Below are positions 42,356 through 50,785 of a stretch of 64,000 nucleotides of DNA, piece after piece. The notes beneath the pieces were generated by a model. That model worked only from the letters and a program-made list of their open reading frames with translations. It ran no database searches and was not told the DNA's origin. Position numbers and translations under genes: made by a program. The DNA lies in assembly GCA_029554345.1 (NCBI GenBank), contig JAKPJF010000053.1:1-64000 (forward strand), given 5' to 3'. Positions within the stretch are counted from its first letter, which is position 1; each line of letters opens with the position of its first letter. Origin of the DNA: Spirochaetota bacterium (lineage in GTDB: Bacteria; Spirochaetota; UBA4802; JAFGJZ01).

Positions 42356-42925
42356 TTATTTAATCAAACGCATGACAAGATCGGCATTAAGAACAGAAAG
42401 ACGATTGCTGGCTGAAACATGTCCGCCGGAAAGAAAAACAGTTTCGGTGCTTTTTATCACCTTATCAATCTGGTCTCCGCCTGCCATATTTGATGCAAAA
42501 ATATTTTCTGTTTCAATCTGCAGTTTTGTTAGTTTTGCAACCTCAGATGAGATATTCTGCTCAGTCATATCAATGAGAGAACGCACATTTGACTCATTAA
42601 GATCTCTGCCTTTAAAAAGATCAACAAGAACAGCCTCATCTGCATATTTAGCGTCTTTAACAATGGACTCAGATTTTGATCCGCCCATTGAAAGCTCTTC
42701 CAGGAGAAGATTAAGATTTTCACGTATCGTCTGATTTTTAGATAACGAACTCTGGATATTTTTAAGATCAGAATCTATCGAATCAAGGCGTGTATTTACT
42801 TTCTTTCCGATTTCAACACTGTCAATTGATTTTGAATTTTCATCTCTAGAAGCTGATTTTTCAGAATTCCGCTTATTATTTATTTTTGATGCAGAACCAA
42901 TGATGTTATCCACATTTATATTCAT
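42356..42925 (-). CDS. Uncharacterised helical protein
   Basis: The 189-residue protein has a Ser/Asn/Lys-rich, probably disordered N-terminus (residues 1-45). Helical segments with coiled-coil character follow (DSIDSDLKNIQSSLSKNQTIRENL, MTEQNISSEVAKLTKLQIETENIF), then a C-terminal helix ending SVLNADLVMRLIK. No signal peptide. A strong AAGGAGG site precedes the ATG. Helical ends around a variable middle are reminiscent of flagellar axial proteins, but that is only a resemblance and no family is assigned. It is transcribed alone. Confidence 0.6.
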   Translation of the reverse strand: MNINVDNIIGSASKINNKRNSEKSASRDENSKSIDSVEIGKKVNTRLDSIDSDLKNIQSSLSKNQTIRENLNLLLEELSMGGSKSESIVKDAKYADEAVLVDLFKGRDLNESNVRSLIDMTEQNISSEVAKLTKLQIETENIFASNMAGGDQIDKVIKSTETVFLSGGHVSASNRLSVLNADLVMRLIK

Positions 42926-43051
42926 AACACCCTCCTTAGCGTCACATTCATCCGTGAAAGATTATGTCATATTAGAACAAAACCCTTACTGTTATGTGAT
43001 TATAATCGGTTAATTTTGTCAATTAATTAAGAAAATTTGTGCTTTAAAAAT

Positions 43052-43080
43052 AAAAAAAGGCGGCATATTGCCGCCTTTTT
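43052..43080 (-). terminator. Intrinsic terminator (bidirectional) after the lipoprotein gene
   Basis: GGCGGCA (43059-43065) pairs with TGCCGCC (43069-43075), extended by an A-run before and a T-run after, with a TAT loop. On the minus strand it follows the lipoprotein stop by 17 bases and has a seven-T tail. Confidence 0.85.
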
Positions 43081-43096
43081 ATTCAAATAATTGCAA

Positions 43097-43825
43097 TTAC
43101 TCAGCAGATTCAGTTGTTTCAGCAGCTTCTGTAGTTTCCTGCCATCCTTCATCAGATGCATCGGTCTTTCCAGCCAAACCAAGCTTTTCAGATGCAGCAG
43201 AAGAAAGAAAGCTGGCCTTTGAAGCAAGCTCTTTTAAAATGGTTTCACCTTCTTCTTTTGATTTTGCATCAGAAGAAGTATAAAGCGCTACACCTTTCTC
43301 AAAAGCTACGGCATCAGAAACATGATCTGTTGAATCCGAAAAACCGTCCTTAAGCCATCCTTCACGTGTTTTTCCGTTTTCAAGAATAACATAAGCTTTA
43401 ATCCATCCGCCTTTTTCTTCGGTCATTGCTGCTATTGAACCCATTGCAGCTTTTCCCATGAGTCCGCTGCCTTCATTGTTGCGGTTATAAACTTTTACAT
43501 CTTTCTGAAATACAGCGTATACTTTTTTCACAAGCCACGCGCTCTTTGTATAACCTACGCTATCATCCGAAAGTTTAATTTTTGCTATTTTTGCGGGTTT
43601 TCCGTTATTATCGATACCGTCAAATTCTTCTAAAAGACCTACAGCTTCTCCTTTCTCCAGAGTTGCAAGCCAGTTGTTTTTTTTATTAAGTTCCTTTTCT
43701 TTATAAGCATTTGCTCTATACTGAAGATATCTTGTTTCAAGAACCTCGTCAGAGACGCCTTTTTTCTTACATGCGGCAAATGAAACCGCCAAAACAATTA
43801 AAGCTAATACAGAAATCTTTTTCAC
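43097..43825 (-). CDS. SH3-like lipoprotein
   Basis: I place the start at GTG 43825, because GGAGG lies five bases upstream of it. The frame's earlier ATG sits on that ribosome site itself. The 242-residue product then has a normal lipoprotein signal (KKISVLALIVLAVSFAAC) with Cys at about residue 19. Two SH3b-like segments follow (NNWLATLEKGEAVGLLEEFDG and DVKVYNRNNEGSGLMGK...GGWIKAYVI), then a helical region and an acidic Thr/Glu-rich tail. SH3b domains in lipoproteins often bind wall or host components. Function unknown. Confidence 0.78.
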   Translation of the reverse strand: MKKISVLALIVLAVSFAACKKKGVSDEVLETRYLQYRANAYKEKELNKKNNWLATLEKGEAVGLLEEFDGIDNNGKPAKIAKIKLSDDSVGYTKSAWLVKKVYAVFQKDVKVYNRNNEGSGLMGKAAMGSIAAMTEEKGGWIKAYVILENGKTREGWLKDGFSDSTDHVSDAVAFEKGVALYTSSDAKSKEEGETILKELASKASFLSSAASEKLGLAGKTDASDEGWQETTEAAETTESAE

Positions 43826-43873
43826 CTGTTCCTCCATAATTTTTTCAAAATAAAATACATATTTTTTCTTGTG

Positions 43874-44221
43874 TCAATATATTCTTAGTTTATCGCTTAT
43901 AACAGAGCGCACCGAGCTCATCATAGAAAGATACATCTTCTGATATTTCAGATAATTTTTAACGGTATCATTAGACTCAAATTTTTTATTCAGCAGATCA
44001 TACTCCGCCTTTTTTCTGAAAGCATCATCATTCTTTTCAAGCGATTCTTCTATTACCTTACCCATTTCAACAAGCTCCGCAAGGAGTCTCTGAGCGTCCA
44101 GGTCATTTTTCACTTTTGCAGAATATTCGGCGTATTGCCTGAAAACAGTGCTATCTTCTATCATTCCGAATAATTCAACAGCACTTTCAACAAGTTTTTG
44201 TTTTTCATTATCACTTGACAT
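43874..44221 (-). CDS. YlbF-family protein
   Basis: The 115-residue helical protein fits the YlbF/YmcA pattern: an N-terminal helix, then a long helical hairpin (AQRLLAELVEMGKVIEESLEKN and VKNYLKYQKMYLSMMSSVRSVI). In Bacillus these proteins act with YaaT and RNase Y on mRNA maturation; whether that holds here is unknown. The start is taken as ATG 44221 because the frame upstream lacks a ribosome site. The gene is divergent from folC. Confidence 0.6.
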   Translation of the reverse strand: MSSDNEKQKLVESAVELFGMIEDSTVFRQYAEYSAKVKNDLDAQRLLAELVEMGKVIEESLEKNDDAFRKKAEYDLLNKKFESNDTVKNYLKYQKMYLSMMSSVRSVISDKLRIY

Positions 44222-44297
44222 AAACACCGTCCGGGAAATAAGAATATTGCGCATTCTAATTATTCAACATACCGGGTCAACTTAATAATAAACATCT

Positions 44298-45524
44298 ATG
44301 AATAAAATCGAAACCATTCTTTCTTCTTTCATCAATAACGAAAAAACGCAGAAATTCGATTCTTACGAACTTTCGAATATGAGAATAATTTCATCGCTTC
44401 TCGGAAATCCTGAAAACTCGTTCAAATCTTTTCATATCGCCGGAACAAACGGCAAGGGTTCTACATCCGAGCATATACATTCTCTCTTAAGTACATACGG
44501 ATTAAAACCCGCTCTATATACTTCACCTCATTTAATAAGAATAAACGAAAGAATAAGAACAACTTCTGATATTTCCGATGATGATCTTCTTTCAGTTATT
44601 GATGAAATCATAAAACATCCGGAATCAGCTGAGGCAACTTATTTTGATATATTGACCCTTTCGGCTTTTCTTTATTTTAAAAGGAAAAACATCTCGTATG
44701 CCGTAATCGAATGCGGTCTCGGAGGAAGACTCGATTCGACCAATATTATACTCCCCGCAGCCAGCATCATTACAACCATATCCAAGGACCACACCCATAT
44801 CCTAGGTAACAGCATTGAACAGATCACACATGAAAAATCCGGAATAATTAAGACAAATATTCCTGTCATAACTGGGTTATTACCGGATAGTGCCGCAGAA
44901 ATAATCCGGCAAACCGCTTTGCGCAATGATTCACCGCTATATAGATACGGATCTGAATTCATTGCCGAAAATATACGCGAAAACGACTATGTTTCATTTG
45001 ATTTCAAGTCTGACGGATTGAATATAAAAGACATCAAGATCAGCAATCATAATCCCGTTCAATGCATCAATATGTCCATTGCCATACAATCGTGCATCGC
45101 AGCAGGCATCAATCTTAATGATGAAATAATAAAAAAATCAGGAGAGAATTTCAAGATCAAGGGAAGATTCGAAACCTTATGCAAAAATCCTGAGATAATT
45201 TTCGATGCGGCTCATAACGAGGAATCCATTTATGCTCTCAAAAGGGTTTTGTCCTCTGACAAAAACAAAAGAATTAAAATATTTCTTTCAATTATGAAAG
45301 ATAAGGATTACAATTCTGTACTTGATATTCTGAATAGTTTTGCAAATGAAACGGTTCTTGTGAATCTTGATGACGAGCGGGCACTGCTGACAGATGGAGC
45401 CGTCAGTTCCGGCGACAAGGAAAAAATCGCATCAATGATTGACCCTGAAGCCATAAATGTTTTCACAGGAACTTTCAGAATATATTCTCTTGCCTGCGAA
45501 ATTTCTTCTTCATTACGGAGGTAA
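44298..45524 (+). CDS. folC: Folylpolyglutamate synthase / dihydrofolate synthase
   Basis: FolC adds glutamate to folates, and often makes dihydrofolate from dihydropteroate. The 408-residue protein has the Mur-ligase-type P-loop GTNGKGSTSEHI near residue 52, the second signature ECGLGGRLDSTN near residue 140, and a C-terminal glutamate-ligase domain with DAAHN. Length is normal. It is followed after two bases by the MEMO gene and shares its terminator. Confidence 0.95.
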   Translation: MNKIETILSSFINNEKTQKFDSYELSNMRIISSLLGNPENSFKSFHIAGTNGKGSTSEHIHSLLSTYGLKPALYTSPHLIRINERIRTTSDISDDDLLSVIDEIIKHPESAEATYFDILTLSAFLYFKRKNISYAVIECGLGGRLDSTNIILPAASIITTISKDHTHILGNSIEQITHEKSGIIKTNIPVITGLLPDSAAEIIRQTALRNDSPLYRYGSEFIAENIRENDYVSFDFKSDGLNIKDIKISNHNPVQCINMSIAIQSCIAAGINLNDEIIKKSGENFKIKGRFETLCKNPEIIFDAAHNEESIYALKRVLSSDKNKRIKIFLSIMKDKDYNSVLDILNSFANETVLVNLDDERALLTDGAVSSGDKEKIASMIDPEAINVFTGTFRIYSLACEISSSLRR

Positions 45525-45526
45525 GC

Positions 45527-46342
45527 ATGTACGTACGAAAAGCCGAATTTGCCGGTTCCTTTTATCCGGCCGCGAAGGAAGACCTTCTGAAATCCATTGA
45601 AAGTTCTTTTTCCCGAGTTAAAAAAATTGAAACCGGAAAAAGTGTCATGGGAATAATTTCTCCTCATGCAGGATACGTCTATTCAGGAATTACAGCCGCT
45701 CACGGTTATTCCGTGATAGATACCGAAACTGAAACCGCAATCATACTCGCGCCTTCACACAAGGCAAATTTCAATTGCGGAAACTACATAGCACCGGCAC
45801 TTTACGAAACTCCGCTTGGAAGCGTAAAAACTGAAGATTCATTTACGGAATACCTTAAAGGTAGCTCCTTTTTTTCAGAAATACGGCGTATAGACGAACT
45901 CGAACATTCTCATGAAGTCCAAATTCCATTTCTTCAGTACGTTTTAAAAGAGTTTACGGTTTTCCCTGTCATACTAGGAACAAATAATATACGAACTCTC
46001 AGAGAAATCGCTGAAAAACTTTACGAATCCGTCTCAAAATCCTCAAAAAAAATATCTGTAATTATGTCTGCAGATCTATCACACTTCCATACATATGATA
46101 AGGCTGAGAAAATTGATTCTCTTTTCATAAAATGCGCTGAGAGCTTTGACGAGTGTGAACTTGACAGCCTGCTTTCATCCGAAAAAATCGAATCATGCGG
46201 TCATGCGTCTATCGTATGCGGATTTATTCTGCTGAAACTTATGGGGGCTGAAAAACTCATATCCCTGAATTACATGAATTCAGGCGACCGCACGGGAGAC
46301 AAGTCCCGTGTTGTCGGATATTATTCTGCTGCTGTAGTATAG
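45527..46342 (+). CDS. MEMO-family protein (AmmeMemoRadiSam system protein B)
   Basis: The 271-residue protein fits the MEMO/DODA-like family: VRKAEFAGSFYPA at the start, ISPHAGYVYSG near residue 45, HSHEVQIPFLQY near residue 125, and MSADLSHFHTY near 184. These histidines and aspartates correspond to the metal-site residues. In many bacteria it is found with AMMECR1 and a radical SAM protein (AMMECR-Memo-RadiSam); neither is adjacent here. The biochemical role is not settled. Strong ACGGAGG site upstream. Confidence 0.92.
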   Translation: MYVRKAEFAGSFYPAAKEDLLKSIESSFSRVKKIETGKSVMGIISPHAGYVYSGITAAHGYSVIDTETETAIILAPSHKANFNCGNYIAPALYETPLGSVKTEDSFTEYLKGSSFFSEIRRIDELEHSHEVQIPFLQYVLKEFTVFPVILGTNNIRTLREIAEKLYESVSKSSKKISVIMSADLSHFHTYDKAEKIDSLFIKCAESFDECELDSLLSSEKIESCGHASIVCGFILLKLMGAEKLISLNYMNSGDRTGDKSRVVGYYSAAVV

Positions 46343-46366
46343 CAGTTTGCCGTAAAACAAACTGCT
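46341..46366 (+). terminator. Terminator hairpin after the MEMO gene
   Basis: AGCAGTTTG (46341-46349) pairs with CAAACTGCT (46358-46366) around an 8-base loop, followed by a moderately T-rich stretch. It overlaps the stop codon of the MEMO gene and lies just past the end of convergent fliE. Confidence 0.6.
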
Positions 46367-46374
46367 GATTCTTA

Positions 46375-46713
46375 TTATCTTAGATTCATTAGTTCACGGT
46401 AAGCTTTAATCGCTTCATCGCGTATTGTTTTTGCAAAAGTAAGAGCAACTTCAGCCTTCTGCGCCGCGATCATAACAGTATGAACATCAACCGATTCAGG
46501 CTCATAAATCATCTTTCGTGTAAGCTCTTCCGAATCAACCTGAAGATCATTGACCTTTTTAATCGAGCCGTTAAGCATATCCTTGAATGACTCGGCAACT
46601 TCTTCTCCTTCATTAGGAGAAATTTTTTCCGAATAATGGTTTGCATCGGTTGTTTTAAGGGATACGTTATGTCCCTTAGCTATATCAAAAAAAAGTGCGT
46701 CTCTTGTAATCAT
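46375..46713 (-). CDS. fliE: Flagellar hook-basal body protein FliE
   Basis: FliE links the MS ring to the rod. The 112-residue protein ends with the family's helical signature SVDVHTVMIAAQKAEVALTFAKTIRDEAIKAYRE (residues about 74-107; quoted key parts DVHTVMIAAQKAE and IKAYRELMNLR). It lies 159 bases after flgC rather than directly abutting it, and has a plausible promoter of its own. The usual next gene, fliF, is absent; a convergent gene follows. Confidence 0.93.
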   Translation of the reverse strand: MITRDALFFDIAKGHNVSLKTTDANHYSEKISPNEGEEVAESFKDMLNGSIKKVNDLQVDSEELTRKMIYEPESVDVHTVMIAAQKAEVALTFAKTIRDEAIKAYRELMNLR

Positions 46714-46746
46714 ATCAAACTCCTTTACTCATGTGTTTTTCAGAAT

Positions 46747-46776
46747 ATAATGCGGCAACACTGTTCATTTTGTCAA
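46747..46776 (-). promoter_or_regulatory. Candidate fliE promoter
   Basis: On the minus strand TTGACA (46776-46771), 18 bases and CATTAT (46752-46747) lie within the flgC-fliE gap, 34 bases before the fliE start. The -35 is perfect and the -10 matches 4 of 6. The gap 46714-46872 contains no gene. Confidence 0.45.
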
Positions 46777-46872
46777 TCTTTGACATAGAAAAAACCTTAG
46801 CAAGCTCCCTTCTTCCCGAGCAGTCATGTGAAATATTGAAATCAGAAATTATTCTCTTCTCATTCATTCAGT

Positions 46873-47331
46873 TCACACTCTTCCTATTTCGAGGGCTTTA
46901 TTGAACATCGCTTTTGCGTTGTTCACCATATTAACATTGGCTTCATAAGCTCTTGTTGCTTCGATCATGTCGGTCATTTCTGTAACAATCTGAACATTCG
47001 GCATTTCAACATAACCCTTCTTCGGACCTATTTGAATCGCATCGGGATGATTCGGATCATATACAAGACGAAAAGGAGCCTTATCTTCTTCTATTTTAAG
47101 AACACGGACACCTTCTCCCGGACCTGATTCTATTCTGCCCGGAACCAGTGGAGACTTATAATTCGGTCTGATGTTCACAGGTTCAAAAATAATTCTTTTT
47201 CTCTGATAAGGACCGCCCTCAGGAGTACGCGTAGTAGTAGCGTTTGCAATATTCGAAGCTATCACGCTTCTTCTCAAAGTCTGAGCGGATAATCCTGTTG
47301 CCGATATGTTAAAACTGTCAAACATTCCCAT
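46873..47331 (-). CDS. flgC: Flagellar basal-body rod protein FlgC
   Basis: FlgC is a proximal rod subunit. The 152-residue protein opens with the axial-protein pattern FNISATGLSAQTLRRSVIASNIANATTT (key part SVIASNIANA) and ends with MTDMIEATRAYEANVNMVNNAK, the FlgC C-terminal signature. It follows flgB by 10 bases and belongs to the operon driven by the FliA-type promoter upstream of flgB. Confidence 0.97.
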   Translation of the reverse strand: MGMFDSFNISATGLSAQTLRRSVIASNIANATTTRTPEGGPYQRKRIIFEPVNIRPNYKSPLVPGRIESGPGEGVRVLKIEEDKAPFRLVYDPNHPDAIQIGPKKGYVEMPNVQIVTEMTDMIEATRAYEANVNMVNNAKAMFNKALEIGRV

Positions 47332-47341
47332 AAATTACACC

Positions 47342-47776
47342 TTATCCGTTAGTACGCATCGCCATTTTCAGAACTTTGAAATTCTGATTAAGACTTGTTA
47401 TAAACGCGTTGTAGCGCATGAGATTCTTTGCCGCGTCAACCATTTCCTTTTCAATATCAACATTGTTTCCGTCATTTCTGAGACTCGTACTGTAATCAAG
47501 ATTTATGCGCGATCCGACACCTTTCACGTCTCTCATCTGAATGAACGGAATATGTTTTTCATCTGTTACGGCGCCGGGATAATCATTTTCAGCAAGTTCA
47601 CGGTTCTGATCTATCGCGCGCTTGAGCTCTGATTCAAAATTAACCTCACTTCTTTTAAAATGCGGGGTATCCACATTGGCGACATTGTTTGAAATAACTT
47701 TTCTTCGCACGCTTTCAGCGTCAAGGGCGCGCTCAAGAAGAAAATTCGTAGTATTTGTTCCGCCAGCTTCAAACAT
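47342..47776 (-). CDS. flgB: Flagellar basal-body rod protein FlgB
   Basis: FlgB is the most proximal rod subunit. The 144-residue protein has the rod signature RKVISNNVANVDTPHFKR near residues 25-42 and the C-terminal helix MVDAAKNLMRYNAFITSLNQ. Length is normal. A GAGG ribosome site precedes the ATG. The gene is divergent from fliS, and the 157-base space between them holds two FliA-type promoters, one for each direction. Confidence 0.97.
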   Translation of the reverse strand: MFEAGGTNTTNFLLERALDAESVRRKVISNNVANVDTPHFKRSEVNFESELKRAIDQNRELAENDYPGAVTDEKHIPFIQMRDVKGVGSRINLDYSTSLRNDGNNVDIEKEMVDAAKNLMRYNAFITSLNQNFKVLKMAMRTNG

Positions 47777-47797
47777 AAACCACCTCTACTGCTTATT

Positions 47798-47824
47798 TTA
47801 TCGGCGAAACAAAAATTTGCATTA
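47798..47824 (-). promoter_or_regulatory. FliA (sigma28)-type promoter of flgB
   Basis: On the minus strand GCCGATAA (47805-47798) is a perfect sigma28 -10. Eleven bases upstream, TAATGCAA (47824-47817) shares TAA and G with TAAAGTTT. The -10 ends 22 bases before the flgB start. Confidence 0.6.
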
Positions 47825-47864
47825 GTTTTTTTTGAGACATAATCGCATTTTTTTGCAATGAAAT

Positions 47865-47891
47865 TCAAGTTTAGCCCTTTTTTTCCGATAA
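47865..47891 (+). promoter_or_regulatory. FliA (sigma28)-type promoter of fliS
   Basis: TCAAGTTT (47865-47872), an 11-base spacer and TCCGATAA (47884-47891) match TAAAGTTT-N11-GCCGATAA at 14 of 16 positions with exact spacing. It lies 43 bases before the fliS ATG, which has a GGGGGG ribosome site. Confidence 0.75.
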
Positions 47892-47933
47892 TTAGGAAGC
47901 ATAAACTTTTCGCGCAAAACGGGGGGATTTCTA

Positions 47934-48362
47934 ATGGCGGCAGTCAATAATCCGTACAATCAGTACAAACAGACTCAAATATCAACAGCAAGTCAGGGTC
48001 ATCTGATTGTAATGCTTTATGACGGTATGATAAAATTTCTCAATATCGCCATTGAAAATATGAATCCCAAATCCTATGACGTGGTTAACACAAACATACT
48101 TAAAACCCAGGATATAATTTCAGAACTTATGGTTTCTCTTAACACCGAAGAAGGCGGTCAAATTGCCCAGAATCTATTGAGCCTGTATGTTTATTTTAAA
48201 AAACGCCTTCTTGAAGCCAATATCCAGAAAAAAGCGGAAATACTTCAGGAAATTCTAAAGATGATAACGGAATTAAGATCTGCGTGGGCCGAAATCGCAT
48301 CAAAAGAAACCAAAAATGACTCATATTCTCATCAGAAGAGTTCATTTACAGTTGAGGGCTGA
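47934..48362 (+). CDS. fliS: Flagellar export chaperone FliS
   Basis: FliS binds the C-terminal end of flagellin and prevents early polymerisation. The 142-residue protein opens with the diagnostic NPYNQYKQTQISTASQGHLIVMLYDG and continues as a helical bundle (key part YKQTQISTASQGHLIVML). Its own promoter is of FliA type, as expected for a late flagellar gene. The next gene overlaps its end, which suggests coupled translation. No flagellin gene is in the window. Confidence 0.95.
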   Translation: MAAVNNPYNQYKQTQISTASQGHLIVMLYDGMIKFLNIAIENMNPKSYDVVNTNILKTQDIISELMVSLNTEEGGQIAQNLLSLYVYFKKRLLEANIQKKAEILQEILKMITELRSAWAEIASKETKNDSYSHQKSSFTVEG

Positions 48363-48810
48363 TTTAAAATACAGAGTCAGTCTTTATATTTCACGTTTGA
48401 GACTGAAACTTTCCATCACAGAAAAAATCGAATCGAATGCAAGGCAGATACTTCTCTCTATCAAAAGCGGAGACTACCAGAAAGCCGATGATCTCCTTGA
48501 AGAAAACAGTCATCTGATATCGGAATCATGTACGGAAGATTATGAATGCAGGGTAATTCTCGAAAAAATATGCTCAATACTTTGCATAAAAGATCATTAT
48601 TTTCTGAAAAATCTCTCTTTAGCCGGATCATCGGGTTTAGAAATTGAAAAACTAAACCGTGAAATATTAATAAAAAGCGAATCAAGCCGCAAAATCATGA
48701 ACGAGATAATAGAGTTTTACGAAAAAGAGCAAAACAACCTTAAAAAAAACTATGAAGAAATCGCATCACTTGTTAAGATGAATACCCTTCTTAAATTTCC
48801 GCCGGAGTAA
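48316..48810 (+). CDS. Helical protein downstream of fliS, possible flagellar chaperone
   Basis: The open frame overlaps the fliS end by 47 bases. The true start is unclear: ATG 48316, or TTG at 48352 or 48397, none with a good ribosome site. From about residue 30 the protein is helical (SITEKIESNARQILLSIKSGDYQKADDLLEEN) and ends in a coiled coil (EFYEKEQNNLKKNYEEIASLV). Size, position after fliS and the helical pattern resemble FlgN/FliT-type export chaperones, but no sequence signature confirms it. The last 20 bases overlap the convergent gene. Confidence 0.6.
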   Translation: MTHILIRRVHLQLRADLKYRVSLYISRLRLKLSITEKIESNARQILLSIKSGDYQKADDLLEENSHLISESCTEDYECRVILEKICSILCIKDHYFLKNLSLAGSSGLEIEKLNREILIKSESSRKIMNEIIEFYEKEQNNLKKNYEEIASLVKMNTLLKFPPE

Positions 48811-49624
48811 ATTTTTTCATCATCTCGCTTTTTCTTTTCTTCATAAGTTCATAGTCTATAACAATCCGCTTTTTTGAAAAATCCTTAACCAAACGCTGAT
48901 AACTTTCAGATGCAAAATATTTTTTTACAGTTTTTGATACCGGATACACCTGGGAAGAAGGTTTATAAATTATTTTGTCTCCGGTTTCAGCGTCCAGAAC
49001 AGCTCCGCATGAATACGCCCATGCAGTATTGAATAATCCGTCTTTTTTCAAGTCGCGCCTGACAGAACGGATAAGTCCTTCGCATTCCGGATTAATAAAT
49101 TTAAAACGTGACGAATACATCAGAGCAAGATGCAGATGATCAGGAATATTCATATATCCGTCTTCAACAATATAAGAAGCTGAAATACGCATCAGACGAA
49201 TGAGAGGATGAAGAATTCCTAGTCCTGAATTACTCTGACCGGGAAGCAGTTTTCTTGAAACGATATGAGAACGCGGATTTGATGCCGATAGCCATTCAAT
49301 ATCCAAAAAATTGCATCTTTCTGTAAACGGAGCAGGCAGTAAAATCGCAGAAGAAGAAATTCTCAGATCGATCAGAATATCAGTCCCGCTGTAAAGTTCA
49401 AGCCTATCTAACAGATTTTCGTCACGGTATATTCGGAAACTGAAATCAGAAAAACCCGACTGGGCAAGAGCCTGAAGAACACCGGACTTCTCAAAAAGTC
49501 TTTCAACATCACTGCGCGAAAAATTTGATGTAAAGAAATCGGATTTTTTTGAATCCGAAAACATATCTGCATCAATTGAAATTTTCGCGGCAATATCACC
49601 GAAAATCTTTCTGAAAAATCCCAA
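48791..49624 (-). CDS. Uncharacterised protein cotranscribed with prfB
   Basis: The 277-residue cytoplasmic protein is not recognised. It contains a mixed alpha/beta region (SFRIYRDENLLDRLELYSGTDILIDLRI), a segment with LNPHLRLM-like helices around residues 140-165, and a basic C-terminus (KKRIVIDYELMKKRKSEMMKKF). There is no signal peptide, membrane segment or metal motif. It begins six bases after the prfB stop on the same strand, so it is probably translated from the prfB mRNA. Confidence 0.68.
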   Translation of the reverse strand: MGFFRKIFGDIAAKISIDADMFSDSKKSDFFTSNFSRSDVERLFEKSGVLQALAQSGFSDFSFRIYRDENLLDRLELYSGTDILIDLRISSSAILLPAPFTERCNFLDIEWLSASNPRSHIVSRKLLPGQSNSGLGILHPLIRLMRISASYIVEDGYMNIPDHLHLALMYSSRFKFINPECEGLIRSVRRDLKKDGLFNTAWAYSCGAVLDAETGDKIIYKPSSQVYPVSKTVKKYFASESYQRLVKDFSKKRIVIDYELMKKRKSEMMKKFTPAEI

Positions 49625-49630
49625 AATGCC

Positions 49631-50740
49631 TCACTTTTTACTGACAGCCTTCAAATATGCGTAGATGAAACGGGATATATCTCCGTCCATAACGTGATCC
49701 ACGCTTCCGGTTTCTTCACCTGTACGGTGATCCTTAACCATGGTATACGGCTGAAAAACATATGAACGTATCTGACTTCCCCAGCTTATATCCTTTTTTT
49801 CTCCCGAAATCGCTTCAAGTTCTTTCTCTTTAAGTTTACGTTCTCTCTCATATAGTTTTGCCTGAAGCATTTTTAAAGCGGTAGCCTTATTCTTATGCTG
49901 ACTTCTTTCGTTCTGACATGCCGCAACGATATTGGTAGGGATATGCGTTATTCTTACCGCCGAATCGGTCGTGTTTACATGCTGACCGCCCGCTCCTGAG
50001 GAACGGTATGTATCAATCCTAAGATCACTTTCATTGATTTCGATTTCTGTATTATCATCAATTTCCGGAACAACTTCAACGGAAGCGAAAGAAGTATGTC
50101 TGCGCTTATTCGCATCAAACGGAGAAATCCTTACAAGGCGATGAACACCCATCTCAGATTTTAAGAAACCGTATGCATATTCGCCTTTAATCAAAACAGT
50201 TGCTCCCTTTATTCCGGCTTCCTCGCCGGCCATATATTCCATCACATCGGAAGAAAAGCCCTGCTGTTCAGCCCACCTCAAATACATGCGCAAAAGCATG
50301 TTTGCCCAGTCCTGAGACTCGGTTCCGCCTGCCCCGGCATGAACGCTTATAAATGCATTTTTTGTATCATCCTTATCGGAAAGAAGCTCTCGTGTTTCAA
50401 GCTCCTCATAAGTTTTTAGAGAAAGCGGATAATTTGAACTAATATCCGAAAGAAGATTTTCATCTCCCTCTTCAGCGGCCATATCTATCAGATCCTGAAC
50501 ATCGTTTAGTTCATTGAGAAGTTTTTCCCAAGGTTCGATTTTCTTCTTAAGCTGACTGATTACCTGATTGCATTCTGCTGCCTTTTCCTGATCATTCCAG
50601 AATTCAGGCCTGAAAGTAGCGGCTTCAAGTTCCGCGAGACGTTTCTTATCGTCTTCAACCTTAAGCGAGCGGAAAAGCTCAAGAGCATTTTTTCTTAATG
50701 TTTCATAACTGCGTTTAAGTTCTTTAACATCTATATCCAA
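49631..50740 (-). CDS. prfB: Peptide chain release factor 2
   Basis: RF2 ends translation at UGA and UAA. The protein has the peptidyl-release GGQ in SSGAGGQHVNTTDSAVRITH and the SPF region SPFDANKRRHTSFASVEV. I start it at TTG 50740, which has GAGG six bases upstream and gives 369 residues; the frame extends to an ATG at 50752. The frame is continuous: the programmed +1 frameshift at an early UGA, common in prfB, is absent here. A gene of unknown function follows after six bases. Confidence 0.96.
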   Translation of the reverse strand: MDIDVKELKRSYETLRKNALELFRSLKVEDDKKRLAELEAATFRPEFWNDQEKAAECNQVISQLKKKIEPWEKLLNELNDVQDLIDMAAEEGDENLLSDISSNYPLSLKTYEELETRELLSDKDDTKNAFISVHAGAGGTESQDWANMLLRMYLRWAEQQGFSSDVMEYMAGEEAGIKGATVLIKGEYAYGFLKSEMGVHRLVRISPFDANKRRHTSFASVEVVPEIDDNTEIEINESDLRIDTYRSSGAGGQHVNTTDSAVRITHIPTNIVAACQNERSQHKNKATALKMLQAKLYERERKLKEKELEAISGEKKDISWGSQIRSYVFQPYTMVKDHRTGEETGSVDHVMDGDISRFIYAYLKAVSKK

Positions 50741-50785
50741 GGCATACCTCATTGATTTTTCGTGATTATAGTCCGGAATGCGGAC

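Noticed and set aside
49631-50752. Programmed frameshift in prfB
   Set aside because: The reading frame is continuous from the start with no early in-frame TGA.
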